In this document: piece by piece, positions 1-6,456 of the stretch
How the letters are laid out: each line of letters opens with the position of its first letter
How positions within the stretch are numbered: the first letter of the stretch is position 1
From: Reyranella sp.
Lineage (GTDB): Bacteria; Pseudomonadota; Alphaproteobacteria; Reyranellales; Reyranellaceae
DNA: 8,550 bases
Assembly (NCBI GenBank): GCA_004296815.1
Contig: SCVT01000080.1
Location: forward strand, 1 to 8,550
Reading direction: 5' to 3'
Made by a program: the position numbers and the translations under genes
The notes under the pieces: generated by a model
Seen by the model: only the letters and a program-made list of their open reading frames with translations
Database searches by the model: none
What the model was told of the DNA's origin: nothing

Positions 1-402
1 CGACGTGCCGGCATAGTTGGCGTGCTTGAAGACGTCGCCCGAGCGGTCGACGCCCGGGCCCTTGCCGTACCACATGCCGTAGACGCCGTCGTAGCGCGCG
101 CCGGGATAGAGGTGGACCTGCTGGGTGCCCCACAGCGCTGTCGCGGCCAGGTCCTCGTTGGTGCCGGGCTGGAACTCGATGTGGTGCTTCTTGATGAACT
201 TCTTGGCCTGCCACAGGGCCTGGTCGAAGCCGCCGAGGGGCGAGCCGCGATAGCCGCTGATGTAGCAGGCCGTGTTGAGGCCGGCGGCGAGGTCGCGCTG
301 GCGCTGCATCATCGGCAGTCGCACGAGGGCCTGCGTTCCCGTCAGGTACACGCGGCCGCGTTCGAGTACGTACTTGTCGTCCAGGGTTACCGCGAGGGGC
401 AT
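1..402 (-). CDS. Indolepyruvate ferredoxin oxidoreductase (fused type), N-terminal part, cut by window edge
   Basis: The 134 codons seen (ATG at 402-400, reading leftward, still open at base 1) give a protein starting MPLAVTLDDKYVLERGRVYL. It continues with YISGYRGSPLGGFD (about residues 47-60) and PGTNEDLAATALWGTQQ, and ends KHANYAGTS. These are hallmarks of the N-terminal thiamine-pyrophosphate/pyruvate-oxidoreductase domain of the large fused indolepyruvate:ferredoxin oxidoreductases, which are normally above 1,100 residues, so roughly a tenth is present. The family oxidatively decarboxylates aryl-pyruvates from aromatic amino acid breakdown to aryl-acetyl-CoA, reducing ferredoxin; it is cytoplasmic. 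The start is well supported: on the minus strand an AGGGAGG ribosome-binding site lies at 414-408, five bases before the ATG. The gene diverges from the epimerase at 617, with an inverted repeat 77-96 bases upstream of its start. Family assignment is confident from motifs; substrate preference within the 2-oxoacid oxidoreductases is inferred. Confidence 0.9.
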   Translation of the reverse strand, partial: MPLAVTLDDKYVLERGRVYLTGTQALVRLPMMQRQRDLAAGLNTACYISGYRGSPLGGFDQALWQAKKFIKKHHIEFQPGTNEDLAATALWGTQQVHLYPGARYDGVYGMWYGKGPGVDRSGDVFKHANYAGTS

Positions 403-478
403 GGCAACCTCCCTGACCTTCAATATGGGGACGGTAGAGGCAAAATCTTGTCGGCGGCAATCTGGAACGCGACGCCTT

Positions 479-498
479 CGTAAAAACGACGTTTTACG
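479..498. repeat. Inverted repeat in the divergent intergenic region, possible operator
   Basis: CGTAAAA (479-485) is repeated inverted as TTTTACG (492-498) around six bases. In a second register, one half-base off, AAAACG (483-488) and CGTTTT (490-495) form a perfect inverted repeat around a single A. It is an A/T-rich symmetric site in otherwise G/C-rich DNA, 77 bases upstream of the oxidoreductase start and 118 bases upstream of the epimerase start. It lies outside both coding regions and has no following T-run, so a protein-binding site is more likely than a terminator. The binding factor is unknown; no regulator gene lies next to it in the window. Confidence 0.45.
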
Positions 499-616
499 AT
501 AGCCGGGAGGCCATGCGCCGGGGTCGCCGTTTCACGGTGTCATGCCCGCTTGAAATGTTGTAAGCGTGCCGCGCCTTACATTCCTGCAATCTATTTCGAT
601 TACCAACGCCTTCCCA

Positions 617-1588
617 ATGTCCGTCCTCGTCACCGGTGTCGCCGGCTTCATCGGAAGCCACGTTGCCCGCGCCCTGCTGGCGCGTGGCGAGGCGGTGATC
701 GGCGTCGACAATTTCAGCGAGTACTACGACCCGGTCCTGAAGTTCGCGCGCCTGAAGCCGCTGCGCGAGACCAAGGGCTTCAGCTTCCTCGAGGCCGACG
801 TGGCCGACCGCGAGGCGATGCTGGGGCTGGCGGAGCGGCACGGCGACCTCGACCGGATCGTCCATCTCGCCGCCCAGCCGGGCGTGCGGCATTCCAAGGT
901 CGACCCGTACATCTACGTGCAGACCAACGTGATGGGCCAGCTCGTGATGCTGGAGCTGGCGCGCAAGCTGGGCTCGCGGCTGCAGCACCTGGTCTACGCC
1001 TCGTCCTCCTCGGTCTACGGCGCCAACCGCAAGCTGCCCTTCGCGGTGGGCGACGCGGTCGACCATCCGGTGTCGCTCTATGCCGCGACCAAGCGGGCCG
1101 ACGAGCTGATGGTCGAGGCCTATGTCCACCAGCACGGGCTGAAGGCGACCGGCCTGCGCTATTTCACGGTCTACGGGCCGTGGGGCCGTCCCGACATGTC
1201 GCCGTGGATCTTCGCCAAGGCGATCCACGAGGGCCGTACCATCGACCTCTACCACCTGGGCTTCATCAAGCGCGACTTCAGCTACATCGACGACATCGTG
1301 GCGGGCACGCTCGCCGTCCTCGACCAGCCGCCGCCGGCGCCCGCCCACCGGCTGTGCAATCTCGGCGCGTCGCGCAGCGAGGACATCGTCCACGTGATCT
1401 CGCTGTTCGAGAAGGCGCTCGGCCGCGAGGCCAAGGTCGAGCTGCGGCCGGGCGAGCCGGGCGACATGCAGGAGACCGCGGCCGACATCTCGGCCACCAC
1501 GCGCGACTTCGGCTGGCAGCCCAAGGTCACGGTGGAGGAGGGCGTGCCGCTCTTCGTCGACTGGTTCAAGGGCTACAACAGGCTTTGA
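617..1588 (+). CDS. NAD-dependent epimerase, UDP-glucuronate 4-epimerase-like
   Basis: This 323-residue protein is an extended short-chain dehydrogenase/reductase. The Rossmann motif is TGVAGFIG (Gly7, Gly10, Gly13) with Asp31 placed to bind the NAD ribose. The catalytic set is Ser130 in ASSSSVYG and Tyr155/Lys159 in SLYAATK. EYYDP near residue 36, VDHPVSLYAATK, LRYFTVYGPWGRPDM (about 180-194) and RDFSYIDDIV (219-228) match UDP-glucuronate 4-epimerases, which make UDP-galacturonate for capsule, lipopolysaccharide or exopolysaccharide. Length fits the family (about 320-340). The start is ATG 617 because MSVLVTG is the normal N-terminus; extending to the GTG at 566 adds 17 unrelated residues. 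No clear Shine-Dalgarno precedes it; TTGAAA at 550-555 is a possible -35 element without a convincing -10. Its stop overlaps the next gene's TTG start. No glycosyltransferase or polysaccharide gene is visible nearby, so the exact UDP-sugar is inferred. Confidence 0.88.
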   Translation: MSVLVTGVAGFIGSHVARALLARGEAVIGVDNFSEYYDPVLKFARLKPLRETKGFSFLEADVADREAMLGLAERHGDLDRIVHLAAQPGVRHSKVDPYIYVQTNVMGQLVMLELARKLGSRLQHLVYASSSSVYGANRKLPFAVGDAVDHPVSLYAATKRADELMVEAYVHQHGLKATGLRYFTVYGPWGRPDMSPWIFAKAIHEGRTIDLYHLGFIKRDFSYIDDIVAGTLAVLDQPPPAPAHRLCNLGASRSEDIVHVISLFEKALGREAKVELRPGEPGDMQETAADISATTRDFGWQPKVTVEEGVPLFVDWFKGYNRL

Positions 1589-2112
1589 CGCGACGCTTCG
1601 TCCTGACCGGCGCGCCGGGGGCGGGGAAGACGTCGATTCTGCAGGCGCTGGCAGCCGAGGGCTTTGCCACGGTCGGCGAGGCGGCCACCGACCTGATCGC
1701 GCGCGAGCAGGGCGCGGGCACGGCCGAACCGTGGACCGATCCGGGGTTCATCGATCGCATCGTCGACCTGCAGCGCGAGCGCCGGCTCACTGTGACCGGC
1801 GATGTGCAGTTCCACGACCGCTCGGCCTTCTGCACCGAAGCATTGGCCGACTATCTCGGCCATCCGCACGGCGCGGGGCTCGTCCGCGAGATCGAGGAGC
1901 TGAAGCGCACCGGCTTCTACGAGCGACGCGTCTTCTTCGTGGACCTATTGGGCTTCGTCGAGCCCACGGCCGCGCGGCGGATCAGCCTCGAGGAGTCGCG
2001 CCGCTTCGCGGAGATCCACGAGCACGTCTATCGCGCCCACGGCTTCGAGCTGGTGCGGATCGCGCCGGCGAGCGTGGTCGAGCGCGTCGCCGCGATCCAC
2101 GCCGCGCTCTAG
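1585..2112 (+). CDS. Small P-loop NTPase, AAA_28-like
   Basis: This 175-residue protein begins MTRRFVLTGAPGAGKTS with a Walker A motif GAPGAGKT at residues 9-16. Further family features are GEAATDLIARE (31-41), the acidic-basic VQFHDRS motif (75-80), a hydrophobic strand RVFFVDLLGF (115-124), and the C-terminal pattern RRISLEESRRF...YRAHGFELVRI...SVVERVAAI. This matches small bacterial ATPases annotated as AAA family ATPase (AAA_28), related in fold to nucleoside and NadR-type kinases. The substrate is unknown; it could be a kinase rather than a mechanical ATPase. The start is taken as TTG 1585: it forms a TTGA overlap with the epimerase stop, and the Walker A strand begins only four residues in, so no later start is possible. 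Translational coupling to the epimerase is likely. The gene ends tail-to-tail with the flavoprotein gene, both stops using the same CTAG. Confidence 0.8.
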   Translation: MTRRFVLTGAPGAGKTSILQALAAEGFATVGEAATDLIAREQGAGTAEPWTDPGFIDRIVDLQRERRLTVTGDVQFHDRSAFCTEALADYLGHPHGAGLVREIEELKRTGFYERRVFFVDLLGFVEPTAARRISLEESRRFAEIHEHVYRAHGFELVRIAPASVVERVAAIHAAL

Positions 2113-3281
2113 ATCCGGAACGTGAGCTTGTCGAAGCCGCAGCGCACGCGGCCGGTCAGCTCGTAAGCCGCCTGGTTGGCCGAGGCGTGGTGGGTGAGGC
2201 AGCTCGCGTCACGCAGCAGCCGCTGCAGGACCCCGCCGCGATGGATCGCGGCGGCGCCCGCAACGTCGTAGGCGGTGCGCACGATCGCCGCACCCTGCTG
2301 CACGGCAGTGGCGGTGGCGACGCGGACGTCCACGCGCATCTCCGCCGTCGCCGGTGCGCCGCGCTCGGCCGACTGCCAGATCGCCGAAAGCGCCTCGCGC
2401 ATGCCGGCGCGGCAGGCGAACCACAGGCCCTCGGCCGCTTCGAGGCTGCGCAGCGTGGACGGGTGCTCGAGCACGGGCTTGCCGGTGTAGCGATCGACCT
2501 TGCCCTTCAGGAGGGCGCGCGCCTCGTCGAGCGCGCGGCGGGCGAGGCCGAGATGCGTGGCCGCCGTGCCGGTCGAGATGAACCAGGTGCCGGGCGCGAA
2601 GATGCCGGCAGGATACTTGGCGACAGAGATGCCGGCGGGCCACGGGAAGGTTCGATGCCAGGGCACGAACACGTCGTCGAAGCGGACGTCGTGGCTGCCG
2701 GTGCCGGCGAGGCCGATCGGATCCCAAGTCTCCTCGATCGTCGCCTCGGCCACGGGCGCGAGCGCCGCCACCATGCGCGGCGGCCTGCCCTCGGCGAGCG
2801 GCGGCAGCATCACCATGCCGCCCACGAAGGTGGCCTCGGTGCAGCCCGACTCGAAGCTCCAGCTGCCGCTGATGCGCAGGCCCTTCTCCTCCTCCTTCAC
2901 CTGGACCTTGGGCAGGTTGCTCCAGGCGGCGAAGGCGAGAGGATCGGCGAAGAATTCCGCACCGAAGCGCGGCTCGGCCGAGGCGTGGATCAGCCCGGCC
3001 GTGATGTTGGCGTGACCCGTCACCCAGCCGGTCGAGGCATCGGCTTCGGCGAGCGCCATCATGAGCTCGAACCATTGCGGCAGCGTGGCGCCGAGCCCGC
3101 CGGCCTTGACCGGTACCAGCACCTTGAAGGCGCCGGCGCGCTTGAGCTTCAGCGCGAAGTCCGGCGCCAGGCGGCGGGCGGTCTCGAATTCGGTGGCGCG
3201 CGCACGGGCTTCGGCGGCGAGATCGGGGAGCGCGGCCTCGAGGCCGGCGAGGGATATCGAGGGGGTCGGTGTCGTGTTCAT
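2109..3281 (-). CDS. Acyl-CoA dehydrogenase-fold flavoprotein, probable group-D flavin monooxygenase type
   Basis: This 390-residue protein has the three-part acyl-CoA dehydrogenase fold: an N-terminal helical part (about 10-105, with ADASTGWVTGH at 80-90), a central beta domain (about 115-215, with ISGSWSFESGC at 137-147 and GLAGTGSHDVRFDDVFVP at 190-207) and a C-terminal helical bundle (235-390). The ending LLRDASCLTHHASANQAAYELTGR (355-378) resembles the HpaB/HsaA/DszC branch (Acyl-CoA_dh_2), where Arg-Asp and His residues replace the catalytic Glu of true acyl-CoA dehydrogenases. Flavin-dependent hydroxylation or desulfurisation-like oxygenation is therefore at least as likely as acyl-CoA oxidation; no reductase partner is visible. 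The ATG at 3281-3279 lacks a clear Shine-Dalgarno. It is divergent from the winged-helix/hydrolase gene across 71 bp, suggesting a shared control region. Its stop (2111-2109) overlaps the NTPase stop on the other strand. Family is confident; reaction is not. Confidence 0.87.
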   Translation of the reverse strand: MNTTPTPSISLAGLEAALPDLAAEARARATEFETARRLAPDFALKLKRAGAFKVLVPVKAGGLGATLPQWFELMMALAEADASTGWVTGHANITAGLIHASAEPRFGAEFFADPLAFAAWSNLPKVQVKEEEKGLRISGSWSFESGCTEATFVGGMVMLPPLAEGRPPRMVAALAPVAEATIEETWDPIGLAGTGSHDVRFDDVFVPWHRTFPWPAGISVAKYPAGIFAPGTWFISTGTAATHLGLARRALDEARALLKGKVDRYTGKPVLEHPSTLRSLEAAEGLWFACRAGMREALSAIWQSAERGAPATAEMRVDVRVATATAVQQGAAIVRTAYDVAGAAAIHRGGVLQRLLRDASCLTHHASANQAAYELTGRVRCGFDKLTFRI

Positions 3282-3290
3282 GCCGGATTG

Positions 3291-3319
3291 TTGACCGCGG
3301 AGAACCGCTCTGTAACGAT
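3291..3319 (+). promoter_or_regulatory. Candidate promoter for the winged-helix/hydrolase gene
   Basis: TTGACC (3291-3296) matches five of six bases of the sigma-70 -35 consensus. A weak -10 candidate, AACGAT (3314-3319, three of six matches), follows at 17 bases. Between them lies GCGG-agaa-CCGC (3297-3308), a small inverted repeat that could be part of an operator. Transcription would begin near 3326, leaving a leader of under 30 bases. The weak -10 and the short search space make this tentative. Confidence 0.3.
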
Positions 3320-3334
3320 GAAGCGCCGATATTT

Positions 3335-3354
3335 CGGTGAAATCCGGTTGAAAT
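3335..3354 (+). repeat. Tandem direct repeat at the regulator's start codon, possible winged-helix binding site
   Basis: CGGTGAAAT (3335-3343) recurs as CGGTTGAAAT (3345-3354), one helical turn apart, with a weaker relative CGATGAA at 3316-3322 about two turns upstream. OmpR-class winged helices typically bind tandem direct half-sites spaced 10-11 bp, so this layout fits the N-terminal domain of the adjacent protein. The second copy runs into the ATG at 3353. Binding there would block transcription or translation of the gene itself. Two copies in a short stretch could be chance. Confidence 0.35.
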
Positions 3355-4513
3355 GCAGGCTGCGACCCCAGGCGTCATCCGCTTCGACGACTACACCCTG
3401 GACCTGCAGCAATGCGTCCTGCGCCGGGGCGGGGACGCGCTCGACCTCAGGCCCAAGGCCTTCGACGTGCTGCGTCATCTCGCGGGCAATCCCGGCCGGG
3501 TGGTCTCCAAGGACGAGCTGATGGCCGCCGTCTGGCCGGGCGTGTTCGTCACCGACGACGCCCTGGTCCAGTGCGTGCGCGACGTGCGCCGCGTGCTGGG
3601 CGAGACGGGGCAGCGGATCGTCAAGACCGTGCCGCGGCGCGGCTACATGTTCGACGTGGCGACGCCGGCCGCTCCCGCAAGCGGTACCGAGGCCTGCCGT
3701 ACCGCCGACGGCATCCGGCTCGCCATGGCCTCGATCGGCAGCGGCCCGCCACTGGTACGGCCGCCGACCTGGTTCAACCATCTCGACTACGAATGGCACG
3801 TGCAGTTCCGGGGCGCGCTCTATCACAGGCTGGCCGAGCAGGTGCGGCTGGTGCGCTACGACGGGCGCGGCAACGGCCTCTCCGACCGCCACGTGCCGGA
3901 GATCTCCTTCGCCACCTTCGAGCAGGACCTCGACGCGGTGGTCGCCGCACAGCGCCTCGACCGCTACGGCCTGCTCGGCATCTCACAGGGCGCGCCGATC
4001 GCCATCGCCCACGCCGCACGCCATCCCGAGCGCGTGACGCGGCTGGTGCTGAACGGCGGCTACGCGCAGGGCCGCAACAAGCGTGGCTCGGCCAAGGACC
4101 TAGAGGTCGGCCAGGCCTATCTCACCCTGATGAAGCACGGCTGGGGCGACGAGAACTCGGCGTTCCTCAGGACCTTCAGCACGCTCTACTTTCCGGGCGC
4201 CTCACCGGAGGAGCTGCGGGCGCTCGCCGAGCTGCAGCGCCTGTCGATGTCGGCCGATGTGGCGTTGCGCATGCGGATGGCCTGCGACGAGGTCGATGTC
4301 GTCGAGCTGTTGCCCAGGGTCAGGGCGCCGACTCTCATCCTGCACAGCCGCTACGACAATGCCGTGCCGCTCGACGAAGGTCGCCGCCTCGCTGCGACGA
4401 TCCCGAACGCCCGCTTCGTCGTCCTGGAGTCGGAGAACCACGTGCCGATGCCCGGCGAGCCCGCCTGGGCGACCTTCATTGCCGAGATCCAGGCTTTCCT
4501 CGGCGGCCAATGA
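3353..4513 (+). CDS. OmpR-type winged-helix DNA-binding domain fused to an alpha/beta hydrolase
   Basis: This 386-residue protein has two domains. Residues 7-102 form an OmpR/CadC-type winged helix (Trans_reg_C): IRFDDYTLDL, LRPKAFDVLRHLAGNPGRVVS, DELMAAVWPG, then the recognition-helix region DDALVQCVRDVRRVLGE and the wing TVPRRGYMF. After a short Ala/Pro linker (about 103-112), residues 115-386 form an alpha/beta hydrolase with the nucleophile elbow GISQG (Ser211), acid Asp335 in HSRYDNAVP and His363 in ENHVPMP, so the triad is complete. There is no receiver domain, transmembrane segment or signal peptide, so it should act in the cytoplasm. It may be a regulator whose hydrolase domain senses or turns over a ligand, possibly related to the divergent flavoprotein at 2109-3281. 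ATG 3353 is the first in-frame start and leaves the winged helix whole; no good Shine-Dalgarno is seen. Domain calls are firm, role is inferred. Confidence 0.88.
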   Translation: MQAATPGVIRFDDYTLDLQQCVLRRGGDALDLRPKAFDVLRHLAGNPGRVVSKDELMAAVWPGVFVTDDALVQCVRDVRRVLGETGQRIVKTVPRRGYMFDVATPAAPASGTEACRTADGIRLAMASIGSGPPLVRPPTWFNHLDYEWHVQFRGALYHRLAEQVRLVRYDGRGNGLSDRHVPEISFATFEQDLDAVVAAQRLDRYGLLGISQGAPIAIAHAARHPERVTRLVLNGGYAQGRNKRGSAKDLEVGQAYLTLMKHGWGDENSAFLRTFSTLYFPGASPEELRALAELQRLSMSADVALRMRMACDEVDVVELLPRVRAPTLILHSRYDNAVPLDEGRRLAATIPNARFVVLESENHVPMPGEPAWATFIAEIQAFLGGQ

Positions 4514-4531
4514 ACGCAAGACGGTTGCACC

Positions 4532-4547
4532 GGGCCGCGCGCGGCCC
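4532..4547. terminator. Perfect GC palindrome between hydrolase and peptidase genes, possible weak terminator
   Basis: GGGCCGCGCGCGGCCC is a perfect 16-base palindrome starting 19 bases after the winged-helix/hydrolase stop. It can fold as a six-pair stem with a CGCG loop, followed by CATTTCTC, which is only a poor T-run. It lies 31 bases upstream of the peptidase ATG. It may attenuate read-through from the upstream gene, or may be a chance product of very high local G+C. Confidence 0.35.
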
Positions 4548-4577
4548 CATTTCTCGGGTCAGCAGGAGTTGTTTCTT

Positions 4578-6347
4578 ATGAATGCAGTGCTGGGCGATCT
4601 GCCGACCTGGAACCTTTCGGACCTCTATTCCAGCCCGACCGGGCCCGACCTCGAGGCCGACCTGAAGCGGGCAGCCGCGGAGGCCGACGCTTTCGCCAAG
4701 GACTACGAGGGCAAGATCGCTTCGCTTGGCGGCAAGGAGCTGGGCGCCGCCATCGCGCGCTTCGAGAGCCTGAGTGATCGCATGGGCCGCATCGGCTCCT
4801 ATGCCTCTCTTTATTATGCGCAGGACCAGGCCGACCCCGAGCGCGGTCGTTTCTCGCAGAACGTGTCGGAGAAGCTGACCGACATCGGCTCGAAGCTCGT
4901 GTTCTTCCGGCTGGAGCTGAACAAGCTCGAGGATGCGGCGCTGGCCGAGAAGCAGAAGGCGCCGGAGCTTGCGAAGTACGCGCCGTGGCTGCGCGACCTG
5001 CGCGTCTGGCGGCCGCACCAGCTCTCCGACGAGATGGAGAAGGCTCTCCATGAAAAATACGTCGTCGGCCGCGCCGCCTGGTCGCGCCTGTTCGACGAGA
5101 CGATTGCGCGGCTGCGCTATCCGTTCGGCAACGAGATGCTGAGCGAGCCGCAGATCCTCGACAAGTTGTCGAACAAGGATCCTGTGGTGCGCAAGGAAGC
5201 CGCCAAGTCGTTCGGCAAGGTGCAGGGCGACAACATCTCGGTCTTCTCGCTGGTCACCAATACGCTCGCCAAGGACAAGGAGATCGAGGACCGCTGGCGC
5301 AAGTACGCGCGGCCGCAGTCCTCGATGAACCTGGCCAACGTGGTCGAGGACGAGGTGGTCGACGCGCTCGCCAAGGCGGTGAAGGCCGCCTACCCAAGGC
5401 TCGCGCACCGCTACTACAAGCTCAAGGCCAAGTGGTTCGGCGTCGAGAAGATGCCCTACTGGGACCGCAACGCGCCGCTGCCCGAGCACGACGACCGCAC
5501 GATCCCGTGGCCCGAGGCCGAAAAGATCGTGCTCGACGCCTACAACGCCTTCTCGCCGGAGCTGGCTGCTGTCGGCCGCAAGTTCTTCGGCACGGGCTGG
5601 ATCGACGCGCCGGCGCGGCCGGGCAAGTCGCCGGGCGCCTTCGCCCATCCGACGGTGCCGTCGGCGCACCCCTACCTGCTGCTGAACTACCAGGGCAAGG
5701 TGCGGGACGTCATGACGCTCGCCCATGAGCTCGGTCATGGCGTGCACCAGGTGCTGGCGGCGGGGCAGGGTCCACTGATGGCGGACACGCCGCTCACGCT
5801 CGCCGAGACAGCCTCGGTGTTCGGCGAGATGCTGACCTTCCAGTCGCTGCTCAAGACCGCGCCGGATGCGAAGACGCGCAAGGCGATGCTCGCGGGCAAG
5901 GTCGAGGACATGCTGAACACCGTGGTACGCCAGATCGCGTTCTACGATTTCGAATCGAAGCTCCACATGGCGCGGCGCGAGGGCGAGCTGACGCCCGACC
6001 AGATCGGCGAGCTGTGGATGTCGGTGCAGGGCGAGAGCCTGGGTCCGGCCTTCACCTTCGACGAGGAGTACAGGCACTACTGGTCCTACATCGGCCACTT
6101 CATCCACTCGCCGTTCTACGTCTATGCCTACGCCTTCGGCGACTGCCTGGTGAATTCGCTCTACGCGGCCTATCAGGCCAAGCCCGACGGCTTCCAGGCG
6201 AAGTACCTCGACATGCTGAAGGCAGGCGGCGTGAAGCGGCACAAGGAGCTGCTGGCGCCGTTCGGCCTCGACGCCTCCGATCCGGCGTTCTGGGACAAGG
6301 GCCTGGGCGTGATCTCGGGCTTCGTCGACGAGCTGGAAAAGCTCTGA
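4578..6347 (+). CDS. pepF: M3-family oligoendopeptidase F
   Basis: This 589-residue zinc metallopeptidase has the M3 signature HELGH at residues 383-387 (His383, Glu384, His387), the third zinc ligand Glu410 in LAETASVFGE, and the downstream substrate-site pattern HFIHSPFYVYAYAFG (507-521). The N-terminal half (about 10-200) is the helical oligopeptidase-F N-domain that narrows access to the active site. Length fits the PepF/M3B family (about 590-620). It should hydrolyse short cytosolic peptides, in peptide recycling or turnover of cleaved signal peptides; no signal peptide is present. ATG 4578 is preceded by AGGAG (4564-4568) with nine bases of spacing, and MNAVLGDLPTWNLSDLY is a normal N-terminus; the longer open frame back to 4257 lies inside the hydrolase gene and is a shadow. 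It follows the hydrolase by 64 bp and may have its own promoter or be reached by read-through. Confidence 0.95.
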   Translation: MNAVLGDLPTWNLSDLYSSPTGPDLEADLKRAAAEADAFAKDYEGKIASLGGKELGAAIARFESLSDRMGRIGSYASLYYAQDQADPERGRFSQNVSEKLTDIGSKLVFFRLELNKLEDAALAEKQKAPELAKYAPWLRDLRVWRPHQLSDEMEKALHEKYVVGRAAWSRLFDETIARLRYPFGNEMLSEPQILDKLSNKDPVVRKEAAKSFGKVQGDNISVFSLVTNTLAKDKEIEDRWRKYARPQSSMNLANVVEDEVVDALAKAVKAAYPRLAHRYYKLKAKWFGVEKMPYWDRNAPLPEHDDRTIPWPEAEKIVLDAYNAFSPELAAVGRKFFGTGWIDAPARPGKSPGAFAHPTVPSAHPYLLLNYQGKVRDVMTLAHELGHGVHQVLAAGQGPLMADTPLTLAETASVFGEMLTFQSLLKTAPDAKTRKAMLAGKVEDMLNTVVRQIAFYDFESKLHMARREGELTPDQIGELWMSVQGESLGPAFTFDEEYRHYWSYIGHFIHSPFYVYAYAFGDCLVNSLYAAYQAKPDGFQAKYLDMLKAGGVKRHKELLAPFGLDASDPAFWDKGLGVISGFVDELEKL

Positions 6348-6353
6348 CATTGA

Positions 6354-6372
6354 CAGCCGGCAGGCCCGGCTG
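6354..6372 (+). terminator. Hairpin just after the pepF stop, possible terminator
   Basis: CAGCCGG (6354-6360) pairs with CCGGCTG (6366-6372) around a five-base loop CAGGC, starting six bases after the peptidase stop codon. Seven G/C-rich pairs directly behind a stop suggest an intrinsic or 3'-end-stabilising hairpin. There is no following T-run, so a classical Rho-independent terminator is not proven. Confidence 0.45.
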
Positions 6373-6382
6373 CAGGCTTGCA

Positions 6383-6401
6383 GCGGGTTGATACGACCCG
6401 C
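6383..6401 (+). repeat. Second inverted repeat in the pepF to Lon-domain intergenic region
   Basis: GCGGGT (6383-6388) and ACCCGC (6396-6401) form a six-pair stem around TGATACG, ten bases after the preceding hairpin. The palindrome CCCCTAGGGG follows at 6410-6419. Together they make a run of three symmetric elements between the two genes. They could be a bipartite terminator for the peptidase gene or structured leader RNA for the next gene. Confidence 0.35.
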
Positions 6402-6456
6402 CGCTTGCGCCCCTAGGGGGATGGTGAACGTATCGAAGCCTCGTTCGGGCACTCCC

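Noticed and set aside
22..483. A 153-codon plus-strand open frame at the left edge
   Set aside because: The minus strand encodes a convincing oxidoreductase N-terminus with a strong ribosome-binding site here; the plus-strand product has no recognisable features.
566..616. Upstream GTG start extending the epimerase by 17 residues
   Set aside because: The added residues do not resemble the family, whose Rossmann strand normally begins within a few residues of the N-terminus, as it does from ATG 617.
494..1393. A 299-codon minus-strand open frame over the epimerase
   Set aside because: It is a composition artefact opposite the motif-rich epimerase; no domain pattern is visible.
1731..3521. 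A 596-codon plus-strand open frame across the NTPase end and the flavoprotein
   Set aside because: It crosses several supported genes in another frame and is Arg/Ala/Gly-rich with no motif; the minus-strand flavoprotein explains the region.
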